Source: Elmis aenea | Lineage: Eukaryota > Arthropoda > Insecta > Coleoptera > Elmidae | Assembly: GCA_947652605.1 (NCBI GenBank) | Contig: OX393576.1 | Coordinates: 60,302,966-60,366,965, forward strand | Length of the DNA stretch: 64,000 bases | Direction: 5' to 3' | In this document: one piece after another, positions 1-12,875 of the stretch | Layout: every line of letters starts with the position of its first letter | How positions within the stretch are numbered: the stretch's first letter is position 1 | Made by a program: the position numbers and the translations under genes | Notes under the pieces: model-generated | The model's database searches: none | Seen by the model: only the letters and a program-made list of their open reading frames with translations | Told to the model about the DNA's origin: nothing

Positions 1-650
1 CCCCCTTACAAATAACCCCCGGGCCAAAAAAAAAACCGGACAATTAACCCCCCGTGCAAAAAAATCCTGAAGGCTAACTCGAATTATTGGTAGATCAAAT
101 TACCGCAATGTAAAGTGATAAAGTTGAAAAAAAAAGAAATTAAGGCAGAATAACAATTTAATCTTCTTCGGGTGTTATCTTTCAACGCACAATTTTTCAC
201 TGTTATGGCTATCATGCAGCAATTTGGAATTACGTTAACATCGTAGGATTGGGATTAAAATAAGTAAACTTAAAAACATTATGGTAAAATATTTGTACTT
301 AAATAAGTAACTTTCTTTGATAATTTCACTACAATATTTTCCTAGAATTATTCCTATACTACACGTATTTATGCACAAATTAATATCGCCAAATATTTTT
401 GCAGTTCCATTGGGCCCTATCAAAGATAACACCCGAAGAAGATTATATTCTTACTGCCTTTAATATATTTTTTTTAATTGCAACTTTACACTGCGACCAT
501 TATATTTACCGATATTTCAATTAAGTGTTTTTTTGTACGGGGGGTTAATTTTCCGGTTTTTTTTTAGACGGGGGTTTTTACACGGGGGGTTATCGTTCGG
601 TGGCTATTGTCCGGGGGCTATTTTATTGTCCAGGGGATTCTTGTTCTAGA
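1..650. mobile_element. Foldback (long inverted repeat) element, left end cut by window edge
   Basis: Two arms of about 180 bases (1-184 and about 421-600) are imperfect reverse complements. Both carry an inner block reading ATCTTCTTCGGGTGTTATCT (163-182; its complement lies near 424-443), an AAGGCAG block, and outer runs of C or G around GGTTAATT and CCGG. The right side continues into GGGGGCTATT-type G-rich units to about 650; the matching left part lies outside the window. The loop (about 185-420) holds no recognisable gene. This fits a non-autonomous foldback or MITE; the superfamily cannot be set without the missing end. Confidence 0.6.
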
Positions 651-3275
651 ACCGATTATATCATCGAAAACAGGTCAAAAATTAACAATATGCTTTTAAT
701 TCGCCTACTATAAAATTTCCATAGTGATTCATTTTAAGTAATACACAGTGTACAATGTATCAATCGTAGATATTTTAAAGTCAAATCAAAACTTAAGCTA
801 TATTAATTTACAAACTGTACCTAATAGCTGGAGTTGTCGAATTTACTCGAAATTCGATATTTTTCGCATTCGGTAAGCATAACACAAACTTGTTATAATT
901 TACAGGAATTGTGGTTCTTAAAGATATCTCCTAATCTCAAGCATATCGTTTACAAAGAATTCGTCTCCTAAATTGCAAGTACATTGCGTTTTCGTTGTTT
1001 ATATCGCTCTAGCGGGCATTAACGTTTTATAAGGCGGAAACCCTCTGCAACTCCGAACAAAGTTTCGTCTAATACAAGATCCTGCAGCTTTATTGCTATA
1101 TAATAGCTTAGTTTCGATAAAGAAAAACCGTGTCAGAACTTGGGAAACAAATTCAGGGTGCAATAACCTCACTTTTAATATTGATATTTCAACACAGATT
1201 CTTTTTGTATAGATAAAACACATATCAACGTGAAAATTAAGTTTTCTGTTAAAGCAATTTTGTGGTACATGCATAATGTATGAGCATATATCCTGGATAT
1301 TTGAAGCATAAATGATCATATTGTGATTTGAAAATTTAAATTGCAAATCGTTCTGTTTTATTGTGAACTACCCGTTTATCGCGGGATTCTAGTCGCGGTA
1401 CAAACAAACTGAAAATAATTGGTGATTTTGTGTGGGGCTATGATGTATGAAAACGACATACTTTTAAACGAATTAGTCCCCTTCGATAAAATCAAATTAT
1501 AGAGTGGTTTAAAGGTTTTTATATGTTTTCCACTGAATTCGTCCGATTTCATTCTTAAAAAAATTGTAAAATTCAAAAATAATAGGTAATTTTCGCATAA
1601 ATAAACTTATTTAAACTATTTGTTCTTTTTTGACGAAAAATTGCTTTTTAAAGAAAATTTATAAGTTTTAGGAGACTATATTTGCTACAAATCTGCCTTC
1701 ATTTCTAAAAAATTTGGTTACGTTCAAATAGGTGTTCGTTTAATTTTTTCATTGTAACATTAATTAATTAATTGATTAAAAACAAATAAATTGTTTTGGC
1801 AGAACAAGAGGATTGGAAGCTGTAAGATTTGATATAAAAAACAGGATCGCAAATACAAATAGGTTGAGAAACACTGCCTTACACATGTTTTTTCTGTAAC
1901 ATTTGAAAAGTTTTATAGTATATTTTTTAATAATTTTGTATAGTATGTTAGTTAATCCTGTGAATTTATGTTTTAAAATGCAGGACTTAATTTTTACGGT
2001 TTTTATTTAATAAAAAACTGTGTAGTTTTTAATTTTAAAATCACTAATTATGTGCACAATTAATTAAAAATTGTCTCTAGGCAATTTAAAGAAGTTTTTT
2101 TGTGTAATTTACTTACAAAGAATAATTTTTGTTTTGTTTTTAATTTAAATGTATTTATATTTGCTTTCAAACAATTTTGAAGTTTGTATAATAATTTGAT
2201 TTCGTTCCAATATTTTGACCCAGTTATGACGCTAGAAAATATAATTTTTTTACATATTCTGAATAACATGAATTGATTCAGTTATGTTTTTTATTGAATG
2301 CAAGGTTTGCTAGTTGATTAATATACCTATTTAACGAAATCTAAACTAACAGCATTAATAAGTAATGAAAATGTAATTCTGAACATTGTAATGAGGAGTA
2401 ATGTTGAGGAAAATATCTGTTGTTTATAGTTTTAAATAAATTTTATTATATTAATTACAAAAACCGCACAAAAGTTTGCAATGTCGTGTTTTAATTAAAA
2501 ACATTATTAAATTTACCACGCCAACATAAATGTAATTACAACTAAATTAACAACTCTCTGATGAGCCATTTCTATTTCTATCTCGTTTGTTACAAATAAT
2601 CTGCATGAAAACTGTATTTGTTGCAAAACTGTACCATTGCCTGCGCTCAACTTTTTACAAAAAGGTAGATCGATACGTAAAGAGGACAAACTTAGTAATT
2701 AATCTGCATATTATACGGGAACGAAGCGGAATGTTGTCAAGCCACACCTTTGCGTGAGAATATTAAACCCTTCACAGTTTAGGAGAAACAGCATAATATT
2801 TCATATTACACACACTGTAAGCTTAAAGAGGGTTAGTGCCGTGATGAATTTTGTAGTTAATCTCGGTTTGAATGTGCGATTTCCACACAAATGTCCTCTT
2901 AAACTTTGTTTTCTTAAAATTTAAGTAGTTTTAAGAAGAACAAATTATTCACATCTTGTAGAATTGTTGGACCAGTCTCTTTATCGGTAACAATTATATT
3001 TGTTTTTTATTTATCCACTGAATTCTGAAAAGCCTCTTGGTTTATCCTGTGTACCACAAAGCACAAATACAATCAATTTTGTTAATTCCTTTACATTCGT
3101 AAGATATTTCACCTTTAACATTGTTTATTAATATGAATAGATAAAAATCATCTTTTTATGAAGTAGGTATCTCTTAAAAAAATGCTAGTCCTGTTTCAAG
3201 ACTGTCGTTTTTTGTCAAAGGCATTCGTAATTTTTTACCTCACGAATCAACGATCATCACTAGCAATGTTCTATA
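651..3275. other. Non-coding, no gene recognised
   Basis: AT-rich sequence with scattered short open frames that show no domain, codon pattern or splice context. Nothing I can name is present. Confidence 0.5.
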
Positions 3276-4237
3276 TAAGGTGGTCCACTTTTTTGTAGCA
3301 GGACTGTAACAGCCGATACAAAAATTATTTTAAAGCAAATATTCCATATCAACATGTATCCATAAACGCTTCATTTTAAAGATACAGGGTGTTGAAATTT
3401 TCAAAAAAATAACGATAATTTTAAACTGTTTTCCAACCAGTAGATATATTTAAACCAAATTTGGCATAAAGCACCACCTTACAGGTTACCACATTCTATA
3501 AGAATGTCAAACCCCACAAGCAACCAGTGGCGGAGTTGTGGGGGGGTTCAGATTCAATAAATTTTATTTATTATTTTTATATATTTTACTATTCTCGCGA
3601 AAAATTTGCTTCGATCTAAAAATATCGAGATAAGCACAAAATTGCAAGTTGCAGAGTAAATGCCTAAAATGTGGATCATTAATTGTTAATTTAGCGAAAC
3701 TTCTTTCCTCATTATTAGCATGTTCTGTTATTAAAATCGGTAATTACTTCTTTATTTCGAACATAAGCGATTTTTTTAGATCGAATTTATAAGCAAATTT
3801 TTCGCGAGAATAGTAAAATAAATCTAATTCCCTGCCAAACGGTGGCAGATACAAAGAAAAGTCAAGAGACACTTTTTATTTAGAATAAAATGCTCCACCC
3901 AAAAACAAGCTCGAGTTTAGATTTGAACAGGACCGTACTAGATTTTATAAAATTTATTGAAACTGAACCCCCACAACTCCGCCACTGGTTGTTTGTGGGG
4001 CTTGACATTCTCATTGAATGTGGTAACCTGTAAGGTGGTGCTTTATACTAAATTTGGTTTAAATATATGTACTGGTTGGAAAACGGTTTAAAATTATCGA
4101 TATTTTTTCGAAAATTTCAACACATTGTATCTTTAAAATGAAGCGTTTATGGACCCATATTGATATAGAATATTCGCTTTAAAATAAGTATTTGTATCGA
4201 CTGTTAAAGTCCTGCTATCAAAAAGTGGACCACCCTG
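3276..4237. mobile_element. Tc1/mariner-type foldback MITE, about 0.96 kb
   Basis: Outer ends match as inverted repeats: TAAGGTGGTCCACTTTTT on the left and the complement of CAGGGTGGTCCACTTTTT on the right, each flanked by TA. The arms run for over 250 bases (3276-3570 and about 3945-4237) and include inverted copies of CCGCCACTGGTTG and GGTTTAAATATATG. A second, inner inverted repeat around TTCTCGCGAAAAATTTGCTT (3592-3640 against 3770-3825) lies in the loop. No coding potential. TA duplication and CAGGGTG-type termini are typical of Tc1/mariner derivatives. Confidence 0.8.
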
Positions 4238-5594
4238 TATAAATATAACACCGATTTTTCTGCAATCCTTGTTTCAAAACTTTGCCGTATTACCTATATT
4301 GCTAAACCAGCCATAAAGTCATAGTTTAAAATTAAAGCAAAAGTGTAAATAATATAAATAAGCGGGCCCTATGCACTACGCCATCTGTGGCCTGCCCGCC
4401 TGCCATTAAACTGGTCTGGTGACGGCAGGATTTTTAAATTATCTTCCGTAACTAAGTCCGGTTTAAAGGAGGTCCGCATCATCAGTTTCCGGAAAACCGG
4501 TCTTGAATCTGTAAAATGATATTTTAGTTGTAGAATAGCATGTTGCTTATGTTACATTTTTATTTTATTTTCGATGTAAGCTAAGCAACATCTTTAAGTA
4601 AGGTATTAAAATTAATTGCGGTTGCTTACTAGTTTTCAATATTTTTTTTTAAGGAGCTAAGACATTGTACTACTCATTTTTATGTTTAATTTTTATTAAT
4701 ATTCTGGTACAAAAGGCTTTTACACAATAGTAGGAAATCCTCTACTATTTACCAAGTAAAAATTGATTCAGTAAAATAATTTGTTTTCAAATATTAACCA
4801 ATCCGCTCTACATCAATAACACAAATTAGACCGTATCGCAGTTTTAACGACTGCGTTTAACTTTTGATTTATTGATAAATTTTATAGTTTTGCCATCAAA
4901 TTATACTGTTATATCTATCATAAATAATGTCTGAATAAATTAAATGTCTGATAGAAAATGTAACGCAGCTAGAAACTATGGGATTTGCTACTCAAATGTA
5001 CTAAAATGTCATTGGTTTCACAGTATAACTAACATTAGCATCTCGATGTTTCTAAATTTGTAATTTAATTATATAGTATTACAGAAGCAAAGTTTTTAAC
5101 AACCTTAATTCGTTAATTATTATTTAAATTATTTTTTTAACAATCATGAACTAGTAACCGTTTAAAGGAGTATTAATTTTTTTGTCATAATTTTGTACGA
5201 TTTACGTATCATCCGTCCTTGGTCATTGTATTTGCTTAACTCAGTTGAAAATGTGTGCCGTACCTTCGGATTATAGAAAATAAACGACCGCTCATTTATT
5301 TTTTGCTGTTTAAAATCCCCTGTAATCGTTGAATATGGACTTTCATTGATACCGATAAAAATTTTCCAACACCTGCACACACAATTTATTGTATTGACTA
5401 CTACACTCGGTAGACATCTGTAAGTACTTCCAAATTGAGCGTTGTAGATGGTTTAAGCCCTATATCCTCTAATAGCACCTGGTGTTCATTAAGCAAATCT
5501 TGTTAAAATTTAATCTTCGTTTGATGGAAAGTGTTCTGTAGGTAAAATGCTTTACTATTATCGGACATTAGACCATAATTTAATAGTTTTATGT

Positions 5595-5597
<3 letters not shown>
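4238..5597. other. Non-coding; contains a GC-richer patch
   Basis: No gene recognised. About 4362-4510 is markedly GC-richer than its surroundings (GCCTGCCCGCCTGCC and CCGGAAAACCGG occur here). It could be a fragment of an unrecognised repeat; it has no open frame of note. Confidence 0.4.
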
Positions 5598-5639
<42 letters not shown>

Positions 5640-5790
5640 TAATTTATTTTTAGCGATTTGCTAATTATGTTTACATTTTATTACATGTAGGTACATAAAT
5701 ATAAATATATAAAATTTAAAACTTTTCCTTTATATGACTACTGAGCTTACGTCTAAACCTTACAATATTAGTTTCACATTTTTAAGTTCA
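5598..5790. repeat. (AAT)n microsatellite plus conserved tail, copy 1
   Basis: About 13 AAT units (5598-5638) are followed by AATTTATTTTTAGCGATTTG, then a tail with TTTAAAACTTTTCCTTTA and GAGCTTACGTCTAAAC. The same order, with divergence, occurs at 31180-31400, so this is one end of a dispersed repeat rather than a chance microsatellite. A LINE or SINE 3' end ending in a TAA-type tract, read on the minus strand, would fit. Confidence 0.6.
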
Positions 5791-6169
5791 CTTGATAAAT
5801 AATTGTAAAATTTTAGTCCTTTATAAAAAAGAGAATTTTGAGTATAATTTCGTGTCCTGAATGGCAATTTTTACTTGTGTGTCGTTGAGATAAATGTCTG
5901 TACGCTGGTACATCTGAACAATTTATTTTCTAAATTGCTATTACATCGGAGTTATCTTCACATGTTGCAGCGCTAGATAAATGGTTAGCTTTGTGGAGAC
6001 TTTTAAAAGCTCGACTGTGATTTTAAATGTACTTTTTTTCAAGTATTTGTTCAACTTAATGTTATTTTAATGAATAATGTGAGGTTTATTGTACAATTAA
6101 AAGCTGTATGTAATTATTGGCCCTTGTCTTGATGATTAAAAATAAATTATGTCACACAAGGCCAATTTT

Positions 6170-6352
6170 TTATGGATCCAGATTTTTCAGATTTGTCAAT
6201 TTATGAGCCAAAACTTTGTTTAGAGTTGTAACGTTGATAATCTTTATGACATAGTGCGAAACATACAAGAATGGTAAATTATGTGCTTGAACGAAATTGC
6301 ATGCAAATTTTGTTCTTGTATCAGATTTAACTTTTGCGGAGTGAGGCGACAA
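6170..6352 (-). pseudogene. Possible hAT transposase N-terminal fragment
   Basis: A 60-codon open stretch includes KFACNFVQAHNLPF followed by a hydrophobic stretch. This resembles the N-terminal part of hAT transposases of the ZNF862/KIAA1586 type, where a phrase like FxxEHNLPFxxxDH is usual. There is no continuous transposase around it and no terminal repeats were found, so the call rests on one motif. A chance open frame is the alternative. Confidence 0.25.
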
Positions 6353-7739
6353 AGCTTAAAATTATGAGAACTAACATCGCGTTTGGTATCACTGTTTTCA
6401 TAATAAACAGTTAGTGCATTCACTAAGAAGTGCCAACTTAGATAGTGGGAGGTCCATTTTCTTAAATCTAAATATACGCTATCGCATGATGATAAGATAA
6501 ATAAACTTGAAATCTAAGTCTTTTGGTTTATCTTGAAACTCACTAAGGCCCCTTTTGTGTACTATAAAAAGTTATTTAATGTCATTTATCGTGCTGAAAG
6601 AATTCTTTTGGATGGAATAATAGCTTCGGTGCTGACAAACAAAAACGTTACTAAAAGTTCTTTCATAATCTTAAACTGACATTTGAAGCTGTTAGTGCTT
6701 TAGAAACTCAAAGATGAAATTAATTTTAACTTTGAAATTTACTTTAAAGACGATGAGTTTTCCATACGCACTTGTTAAAATTCGTGTTATAATTTGAAAA
6801 AATTAATTTCGCTTTTATTAATAGAAATGTACACATTATGAAGTAATCTTTAACCATTTTAAGCAGCATGTGATATAATAAAGTATTAATAGTGTATTTT
6901 ACAAAACCAAGAAGGATTAAAGGTCAAATATACATTTTTTATGCAGTGATTCTTTAGCAGAAACAATGACATCTCTAGATTTGGAGTTTTATTTTGCTTT
7001 TTTTGTAATTTCCTTGACGGGGCCATTAAATTTGCTAACGACTGATATAAATTTAGGCATTTAAGCTCTAGCACACTTCGTCATTAAACGATCACAATTT
7101 CCAATCTTAGAAACAAACTTTTGTCTAACTATTATCCCGCAAGACACCATTACATCACACAACTTGTTATTAAACTATAAGTTTTAGACCAGGTTTGTAC
7201 TTAAGACGTTAGTAGAACTTGCCATTTCATTTTGGCTGTGAAACACTACTAAAACTCTGTAATATGCGAATGATACAAACACGTGTGCGGAATATGAAGA
7301 CATCTAAGAATTAATACACGAAAATTTGTACGTTAATACAAGGACAGAATATGTATTATGATTTTTTTACGTAGTAACTGGGAAAGTTTGTTTAACTTAA
7401 TTTGCAATGTTTTGCATTTATTTATTAGCCTTTTTAGACCTAAAATTGCGTCAAAACTTGTAGCTACCTGAAATATCTGAAATTTTAAATTTTTTTCTAA
7501 ATTATTACTTTCAAAAAAATTGCTTTTCTGGTCACCGAATTTAAAGAATTTTTTTAACAGCTAATGTTGTTCTCATACACTTGCCTTTTTTAAGGACTTT
7601 TTTTTTAAACTCCAATTTACAAGCAATCTGCCCAAGGGCAATGAGCTCTCGTTGTGACTTGTTTGACATTTGTAGCCTAGCTCCTGTGAACGTTGCTACC
7701 TAAATATAGTTTTTTATAGTTACGTCTTATGTTATAATT
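6353..7739. other. Non-coding, no gene recognised
   Basis: AT-rich. The only longer open stretch (minus, 6886-7074) has no recognisable motif. Confidence 0.4.
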
Positions 7740-9075
7740 ATAATCTATTACTCTATACTACTCTATAGTACTGGTTAAATCTGGTCAAAATCTGTTTATT
7801 AAGTCTGAGGGTGACCACCTCTTAAGCCGTTTTGCTTTATCGCACTGCACAAATACCTGACTGGCTAGCACATTGGGGTGCACTGCAACCCTATCACGAT
7901 ATTTTTTGCTGAACTGCACAATCAATTCCTTAATTGAGGTAATTGGAATGTCCCGTTGGATGACGCCGTTGGGTATGTAGTACGGGGCATTGACGATGGC
8001 GCGTAGTACCTTATTTTGGAACCTTTGCAGTATTTCGATGTTTGATTGGCTGGCGGCACCCCAGAGTTGTATACCGTATGACCATATGGCTTAAGGATGG
8101 ATTTGTACAGTAGTATCTTATTGTCTAAAGACAGTTGCAATTTACGCCCAATAAGCCAGTGCATACTGCCAAAGTTCAGCCCTAGTTGTTTACGTTTGGT
8201 AAAGATATGTTTCCTCCAGGTGAGCCGTCTGTCCAAGTGCATGCCAAGATATTTGACATCATCAGCTTGGGGGAGTTGGCAGTTATTAATTTGGACTGGT
8301 GGGCACGTTTCTTTCCTCATGGTGAATGTAACGTGCCTAGACTTTGACTCATTTACTTTAATTCGCCACATTTTTAGCCAGTCTTGTATTTTGTTTAAGC
8401 TGCTGTTCTGCAAGTTCCACGTGGCCGATGTTGGATCGATATTTGATGCGAGGATAGCTGTGTCGTCCGTGAATGTTGCTGTAGTTGTCAATCTTGTCGT
8501 AGGCAAGTCTGCTGTATATATAAGGTACAACACAGGACCAAGAACACTTCCCTGCGGAACACCCGAATTGATGGGAAAACGATCGGAGTAGTTGTTATGT
8601 TTTATGTGAGGAAGTGTCTTATGGTGAGGTACGACTGAAGGAGTTGAAAGTGGGGGAGTGGTAAATACATCTTCAGTTTGTAGTGAAGGCCTGTGTGCCA
8701 CACTTTGTCGAACGCCTGTGCTATATCCAAGAATGCCGCTGAGCAGTATCTTTTTGCATTAAGGTCACCATTTATTTTGTTTACCAGCCTATGGACTTGT
8801 TCTATAGTGCCGTGCTTATTGCGGAACCCAAACTGGTGTTGTGGTAAAATTTTCCTTTCGTCCGAAACTAGTTTTAACCTTTTAATGTAATATTTTTCAA
8901 GGACCTTAGACAGGATTGGCAGCAAGCTTATCGGCCTGTACGAGGCAGGTTCTTTTGGTTTTTTCCCTGGTTTAAGGATTAGTATGATTTGAGCCGCTTT
9001 CGAATTGCTAGGGAAATAGTTTGTTCGAAGTAGCTAGGTACTTAAAAGTTTTGCAAATGCATCTTTTGGTCCTAA
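7740..9075 (-). pseudogene. Jockey-like LINE, 5'-truncated, frameshifted reverse transcriptase
   Basis: Read on the minus strand this is the reverse transcriptase and C-terminal part of a jockey-clade non-LTR retrotransposon ORF2. It starts near TNYFPSNSKAAQ (about 9040), then SYRPISLLPILSKVLEKYY, QHQFGFRNKHGTIEQVHR, AAFLDIAQAFDKVWH, then in another frame GVPQGSVLGPVLYLIY and the catalytic box as FTDDTAIL (normally FADD). The next blocks are DDVKYLGMHLDRRL and HWLIGRKLQLSLDNKILLYK. A further frame carries the tail from GIQLWGAASQSN to LKRWSPSDLINRF with a stop at 7785. At least two frameshifts (near 8610 and 8090) and an in-frame stop near 9050 make it dead. The endonuclease and ORF1 are missing. 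Plus-strand open frames here are shadows. Confidence 0.9.
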
Positions 9076-10098
9076 AATATGGCGAGTTTATTTTATCTGA
9101 AACAAATTGTTAATAACTGTTTCATCTTCAGTTTTATATGAAAAGATTGCTTCTATTTTTACTGGGACAGTTTTTGTATAACAGCAATAAATATGCCTTT
9201 AAATGCGTTGTAAATTGAAGACGCTCTTAGGCAACGCATTTTATAGAAGTTTAACAAATTTGTTTATCGTATTCTAGAAAAATTCGCAAACTGAGTCGGG
9301 CTTAGATAAAAGTTTCAGAATTTAAATGGTCGGAATAAACCGCTCAACTTCGTTCATTGTCATAATACAATAACTGCAAATACGGTATTGGATTTTCATA
9401 AATCCTCTCTGTTTTTCAAGTAGGGATGTTATCACAACTATAAAAGAACAAGAAGAATGCATTATCGCTCGACGTTCCTTCTTGGTTTATGTTTCTATAG
9501 CGACGTTACAATGATGGCTTACGTTAACATATTTGACTTTTTTGTTGGCTGAAAATAGCAAATACGCCAAACATAATTTAACAGTTTTTGTTCGGTTTAT
9601 ATTATACACGTTTCTAGACGCATGCACGACAAATACATAGTGATATATTATGATGTCTGGGACAAGATGACTTCATGTTACATTTCTTCTGTATGTAATG
9701 TGTCTATTAAAATCAGAGCAATATCAAAATGTTAATGCATACCTACATCTCTCGTGGATGATTTAATATTGTTTAATCATTATTAATAAAATTGTGTAAT
9801 GGTATCAAGTTTTTGAAATATTGGCTTTAAATTAATGGTTCGAACCGTCGGTCTGTCCAATTTAAATGATAATTTAGGTGTACTTTCGTGGAGAGAGAAT
9901 ATGCAGAGCTTCCGTATACAGCGTCATTCAAAAAGTCTGCGACGCAGGAAAAGTTTTTTTATTATCGATTTATCAGAAAATTTTATTCAAGATAAAAGTC
10001 GGTGCATGGACTAAAGCTATTTTTAAGATGAAAAATTATAATAAAAATACAATAAAAATTATAGCACGCAAGATTTTAGCGATTTTAGAGAGAGAGTA
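9076..10098. other. Non-coding, no gene recognised
   Basis: Nothing supportable. About 10070-10098 resembles the outer arm of the second copy of the MITE family that begins at 10099. Confidence 0.4.
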
Positions 10099-10509
10099 GA
10101 GTGCCCTTATTTTAAGAGTTATAGCAAATTTTATATAAAAAGTTGTTTAGAAATCAAAAATATGTCTTATAAAATTCGACATTAAATTTAAATTTTTATT
10201 TTTATAGCTATTTTGGATATTCGTTTTCTAAAATCACTTATTGTGTGAGATGAATTTTTGTTGAACTTTGTTTTACCTTAACAATTAGTTCTTAGTCATG
10301 CCCCAACTTTTATCAGGCATAATGGTTTTTGAGGAATCGATAATAAAAAACTTTTCCAATTGTGCATACCTTTTGAATGTTAAAATTACTACTTACAAAA
10401 ATAAAAAATGGACATTTAGCACAAAATTTTGTAATTGGTTTATTTTTGTAATAATTCTAACCCACTTGTTTCTATGAACTTTTTTGTACCTGTTAAAATA
10501 AGGGCACCT
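10099..10509. mobile_element. MITE with GTGCCCTTATTTTAA termini, copy 1
   Basis: Left end GAGTGCCCTTATTTTAAGAG and right end complementary to AGGTGCCCTTATTTTAACAG form terminal inverted repeats, next to TA on both sides. The interior is AT-rich and non-coding. A related element sits at 15052-15640. TA flanks suggest a Tc1/mariner derivative. Confidence 0.7.
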
Positions 10510-11541
10510 TAGTCCTTCGAATATAATATAATATGCGCTAGTGTACTATGAATCAGCATTAAACTCTTTTTCATCTTGAAATTAGTTTTAAGATATGCAC
10601 CAACCTTAAAAAGTGTTACGTACAATTAAACTAAAAGTCATAGTTATAATCCGTCTCTTCTACCATAACCGTGTAGGGCAGGTGTGGAAACTTTTTTATG
10701 TGGGCGTGTCAAATTTTGCAGATATTATTTATCGAGTTTGTGAAGTGCCGGACCGTTTTTAATGGAGAAAAAATGTATTAATGAGATTTTTGCTTGTGTA
10801 GGTACATTAGATGCCAAATCTTCGACTTTTTTAAATTCCATATCACATTTAGATCGTTTTGAGAAAATTGACTTTAAAGTTTTTGTTTTTATCACTGTTA
10901 AGAAGAAATATTTATGCGTTTAAATTTTATGAACAAGCTTTTAACCTGATACATTATGCAAATGCAAAATTTAAAATTATGTTTTATTGAAATTTTAAGT
11001 TACTGCCAATTTTTAAATGGATATGGAACAACCTACTAAACTGATCATTTTTTTTGTTTGTTGTTTGTTCTATGTGTATGGTAATTTTATAGTATTTAGA
11101 TAAAGAGTTAAGTTAATTTAGATAACAATAGTTTTAATCTTTTAATAAGGATAACCAAATTGCAATGATGAAAATTTAGCTTTAATAATTCAAATTAAAC
11201 GACTCCTATCCGAAACAGTGGATGCAGCTAGCAATTAACTATTATATTAACAAAATAACAGAAAACCTTTCACTTTTTTTAAATTATTGCTTAGGCGTCT
11301 TGTACAAGTTAACTTTAAAAAAAATTACATATAGAAAATAAAATTATCAAGATACTATTTAATATAAATTATTTAAAATGTACCATAAATGTGTATAATT
11401 TATAGTAATAATTTATAGTTTAAAAAGTTAAGTAAAAATCGAACTAGATCAACTTATTTACAAAATAATAAAAAATACACAAAACTGGAAGTTATAATGA
11501 AAAAACTATTCCTTGCAAGAATACCAAACACGAGTTACTCA
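10510..11541. other. Non-coding, no gene recognised
   Basis: AT-rich, no gene or repeat structure that I can support. Confidence 0.4.
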
Positions 11542-11858
11542 TGCCCGGTTTCTCCGACACATCTCAAGATCGAACTTATATAAGCCCGCCTTATATTTAA
11601 GACCGTCTCAAGATACCAATGCGTTGCACAGAAAACATATTCCGGAATCTGTTAGACATCTCAGCTAAGTTAGAACTCGGTTTGGCAACGTTGCAAGAAG
11701 TCGGCACATTTTAGCGGCAGATTGAAATGGCTAATTTTCATTGGCCATTTATACATCACAGCTGTTAAAACGGCTCCCTGTGACATCTTGTTGTTGCTAT
11801 CAGCTGTTAGTCACATATAAAGTTACAGTTCGGTGTTTATTATTTTATTTTGTGTTGA

Positions 11859-11950
11859 AATGGCGGAAAAAAAAGAATAAATTATACCATGGAGGAAAAA
11901 CAATTATTAGTTAGCTTGGTGGAAGAAAATAAAATAAATAGATTATGTAT
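11859..11950 (+). pseudogene. Harbinger Myb/SANT-like protein, N-terminal remnant
   Basis: ATGGCGGAAAAAAAAG begins a frame that, after a one-base slip in the A run, continues as RINYTMEEKQLLVSLVEENK. This looks like the start of the Myb/SANT-like DNA-binding protein encoded beside Harbinger transposases (hallmark: tryptophan- or acid-rich helix with EKxLLxxLVExxK). It is cut off at the TA target of the foldback at 11952. CACATATAAAG about 50 bases upstream could be a TATA-type element. Confidence 0.55.
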
Positions 11951-11951
11951 A

Positions 11952-12874
11952 CAGGGTGTTTGAAATTCAAGTTTAAGCATGGGGTTCTCGCTTATTATAA
12001 TAGCTAGAGTAAAGGTTTAAATTTGGCAAAGTTGCTAAATTTGGTGCTCATTAATAATCCAAAGAGAAATTGGAAATATCTCAAACGGAGTCCGAGAAAA
12101 TTAGGAAAAACTGGAAAATACGATTTTTGAAAAACGTCTATAACTCCTTTGGAGTATGAAATATTTTAAATGTGTAAAGACATTGCCCAAGCAACTTTTT
12201 AAGCCGAATCGGATGGTAGTCACAAATTTTTCTTAGATCAATTCGTTTTTATTTTATGACAACCAACTTTGTTTTTGCTTATGGGCGCAAGTTTTGCTAT
12301 TTACATTATCAAATAGCATTTATTTTTCTAAATCCATTGATGTATCACACATGGTATTTTACTTTTTCTTTTATTGTCAAATTTCAAAAAATACGTTTTA
12401 AACAATAACCATTATAAATCAGGTTGGCCGGTCATTGTAGTTTATGCTGTTTCCATGACAACCGATCAACAATCTAAAAGTTTTAAAGGCCTGTTAGTCC
12501 TAAAAATGAACTTTAATAACGAAGAAAAACGCGATATGCTGCCCATCACAAAAAACAAAGTTGGTTGTCTAAAACAAAAACGAATCGACCTAGGAAAAAT
12601 TTGTGACCACCATCCGATTCGGCTTAAAAAGTTGCTTGGGCAACTTTTTTACACATTTAAAATATTTCAAACTCCAAAGGAGTTATAAACGATTTTTAAA
12701 AATCGTATTTTCCAGTTTTTCCTAATTTCCTCGGATACTGTTTGAGATATTTCCAATTTCTCTTTGGATTAATAATGAGCACCAAATTTAGCAACTTTGC
12801 CAAATTTAAACCTATACTCTAGCTATTATAATACGCGAGATCCCCATGCTTAAACTCGAATTTCAAACACCCTG
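11952..12874. mobile_element. Tc1/mariner-type foldback MITE inside the Harbinger element
   Basis: CAGGGTGTTTGAAATTCAAG at the left and its near complement at the right, each flanked by TA. The arms extend about 330 bases (11952-12285 and about 12540-12874) with high similarity, including CTATAACTCCTTTGGAGT and GGTGCTCATTAATAATCCAA blocks. The loop is non-coding. Open frames within the arms (for example plus 12374-12688) are by-products of the inverted repeat. Confidence 0.85.
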
Positions 12875-12875
12875 T

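Noticed and set aside
6114..6172. Short inverted repeat around TTGGCCCTTGT and ACAAGGCCAA
   Set aside because: Only about 11 bases pair over a 59-base span, without a flanking duplication; could be chance.
8097..8890. Plus-strand open frames over the first LINE
   Set aside because: They are antisense to the reverse transcriptase relic, which has family motifs; the plus frames have none.
12374..12688. 104-codon plus-strand open frame
   Set aside because: It lies wholly inside a foldback MITE arm and loop and has no motif.
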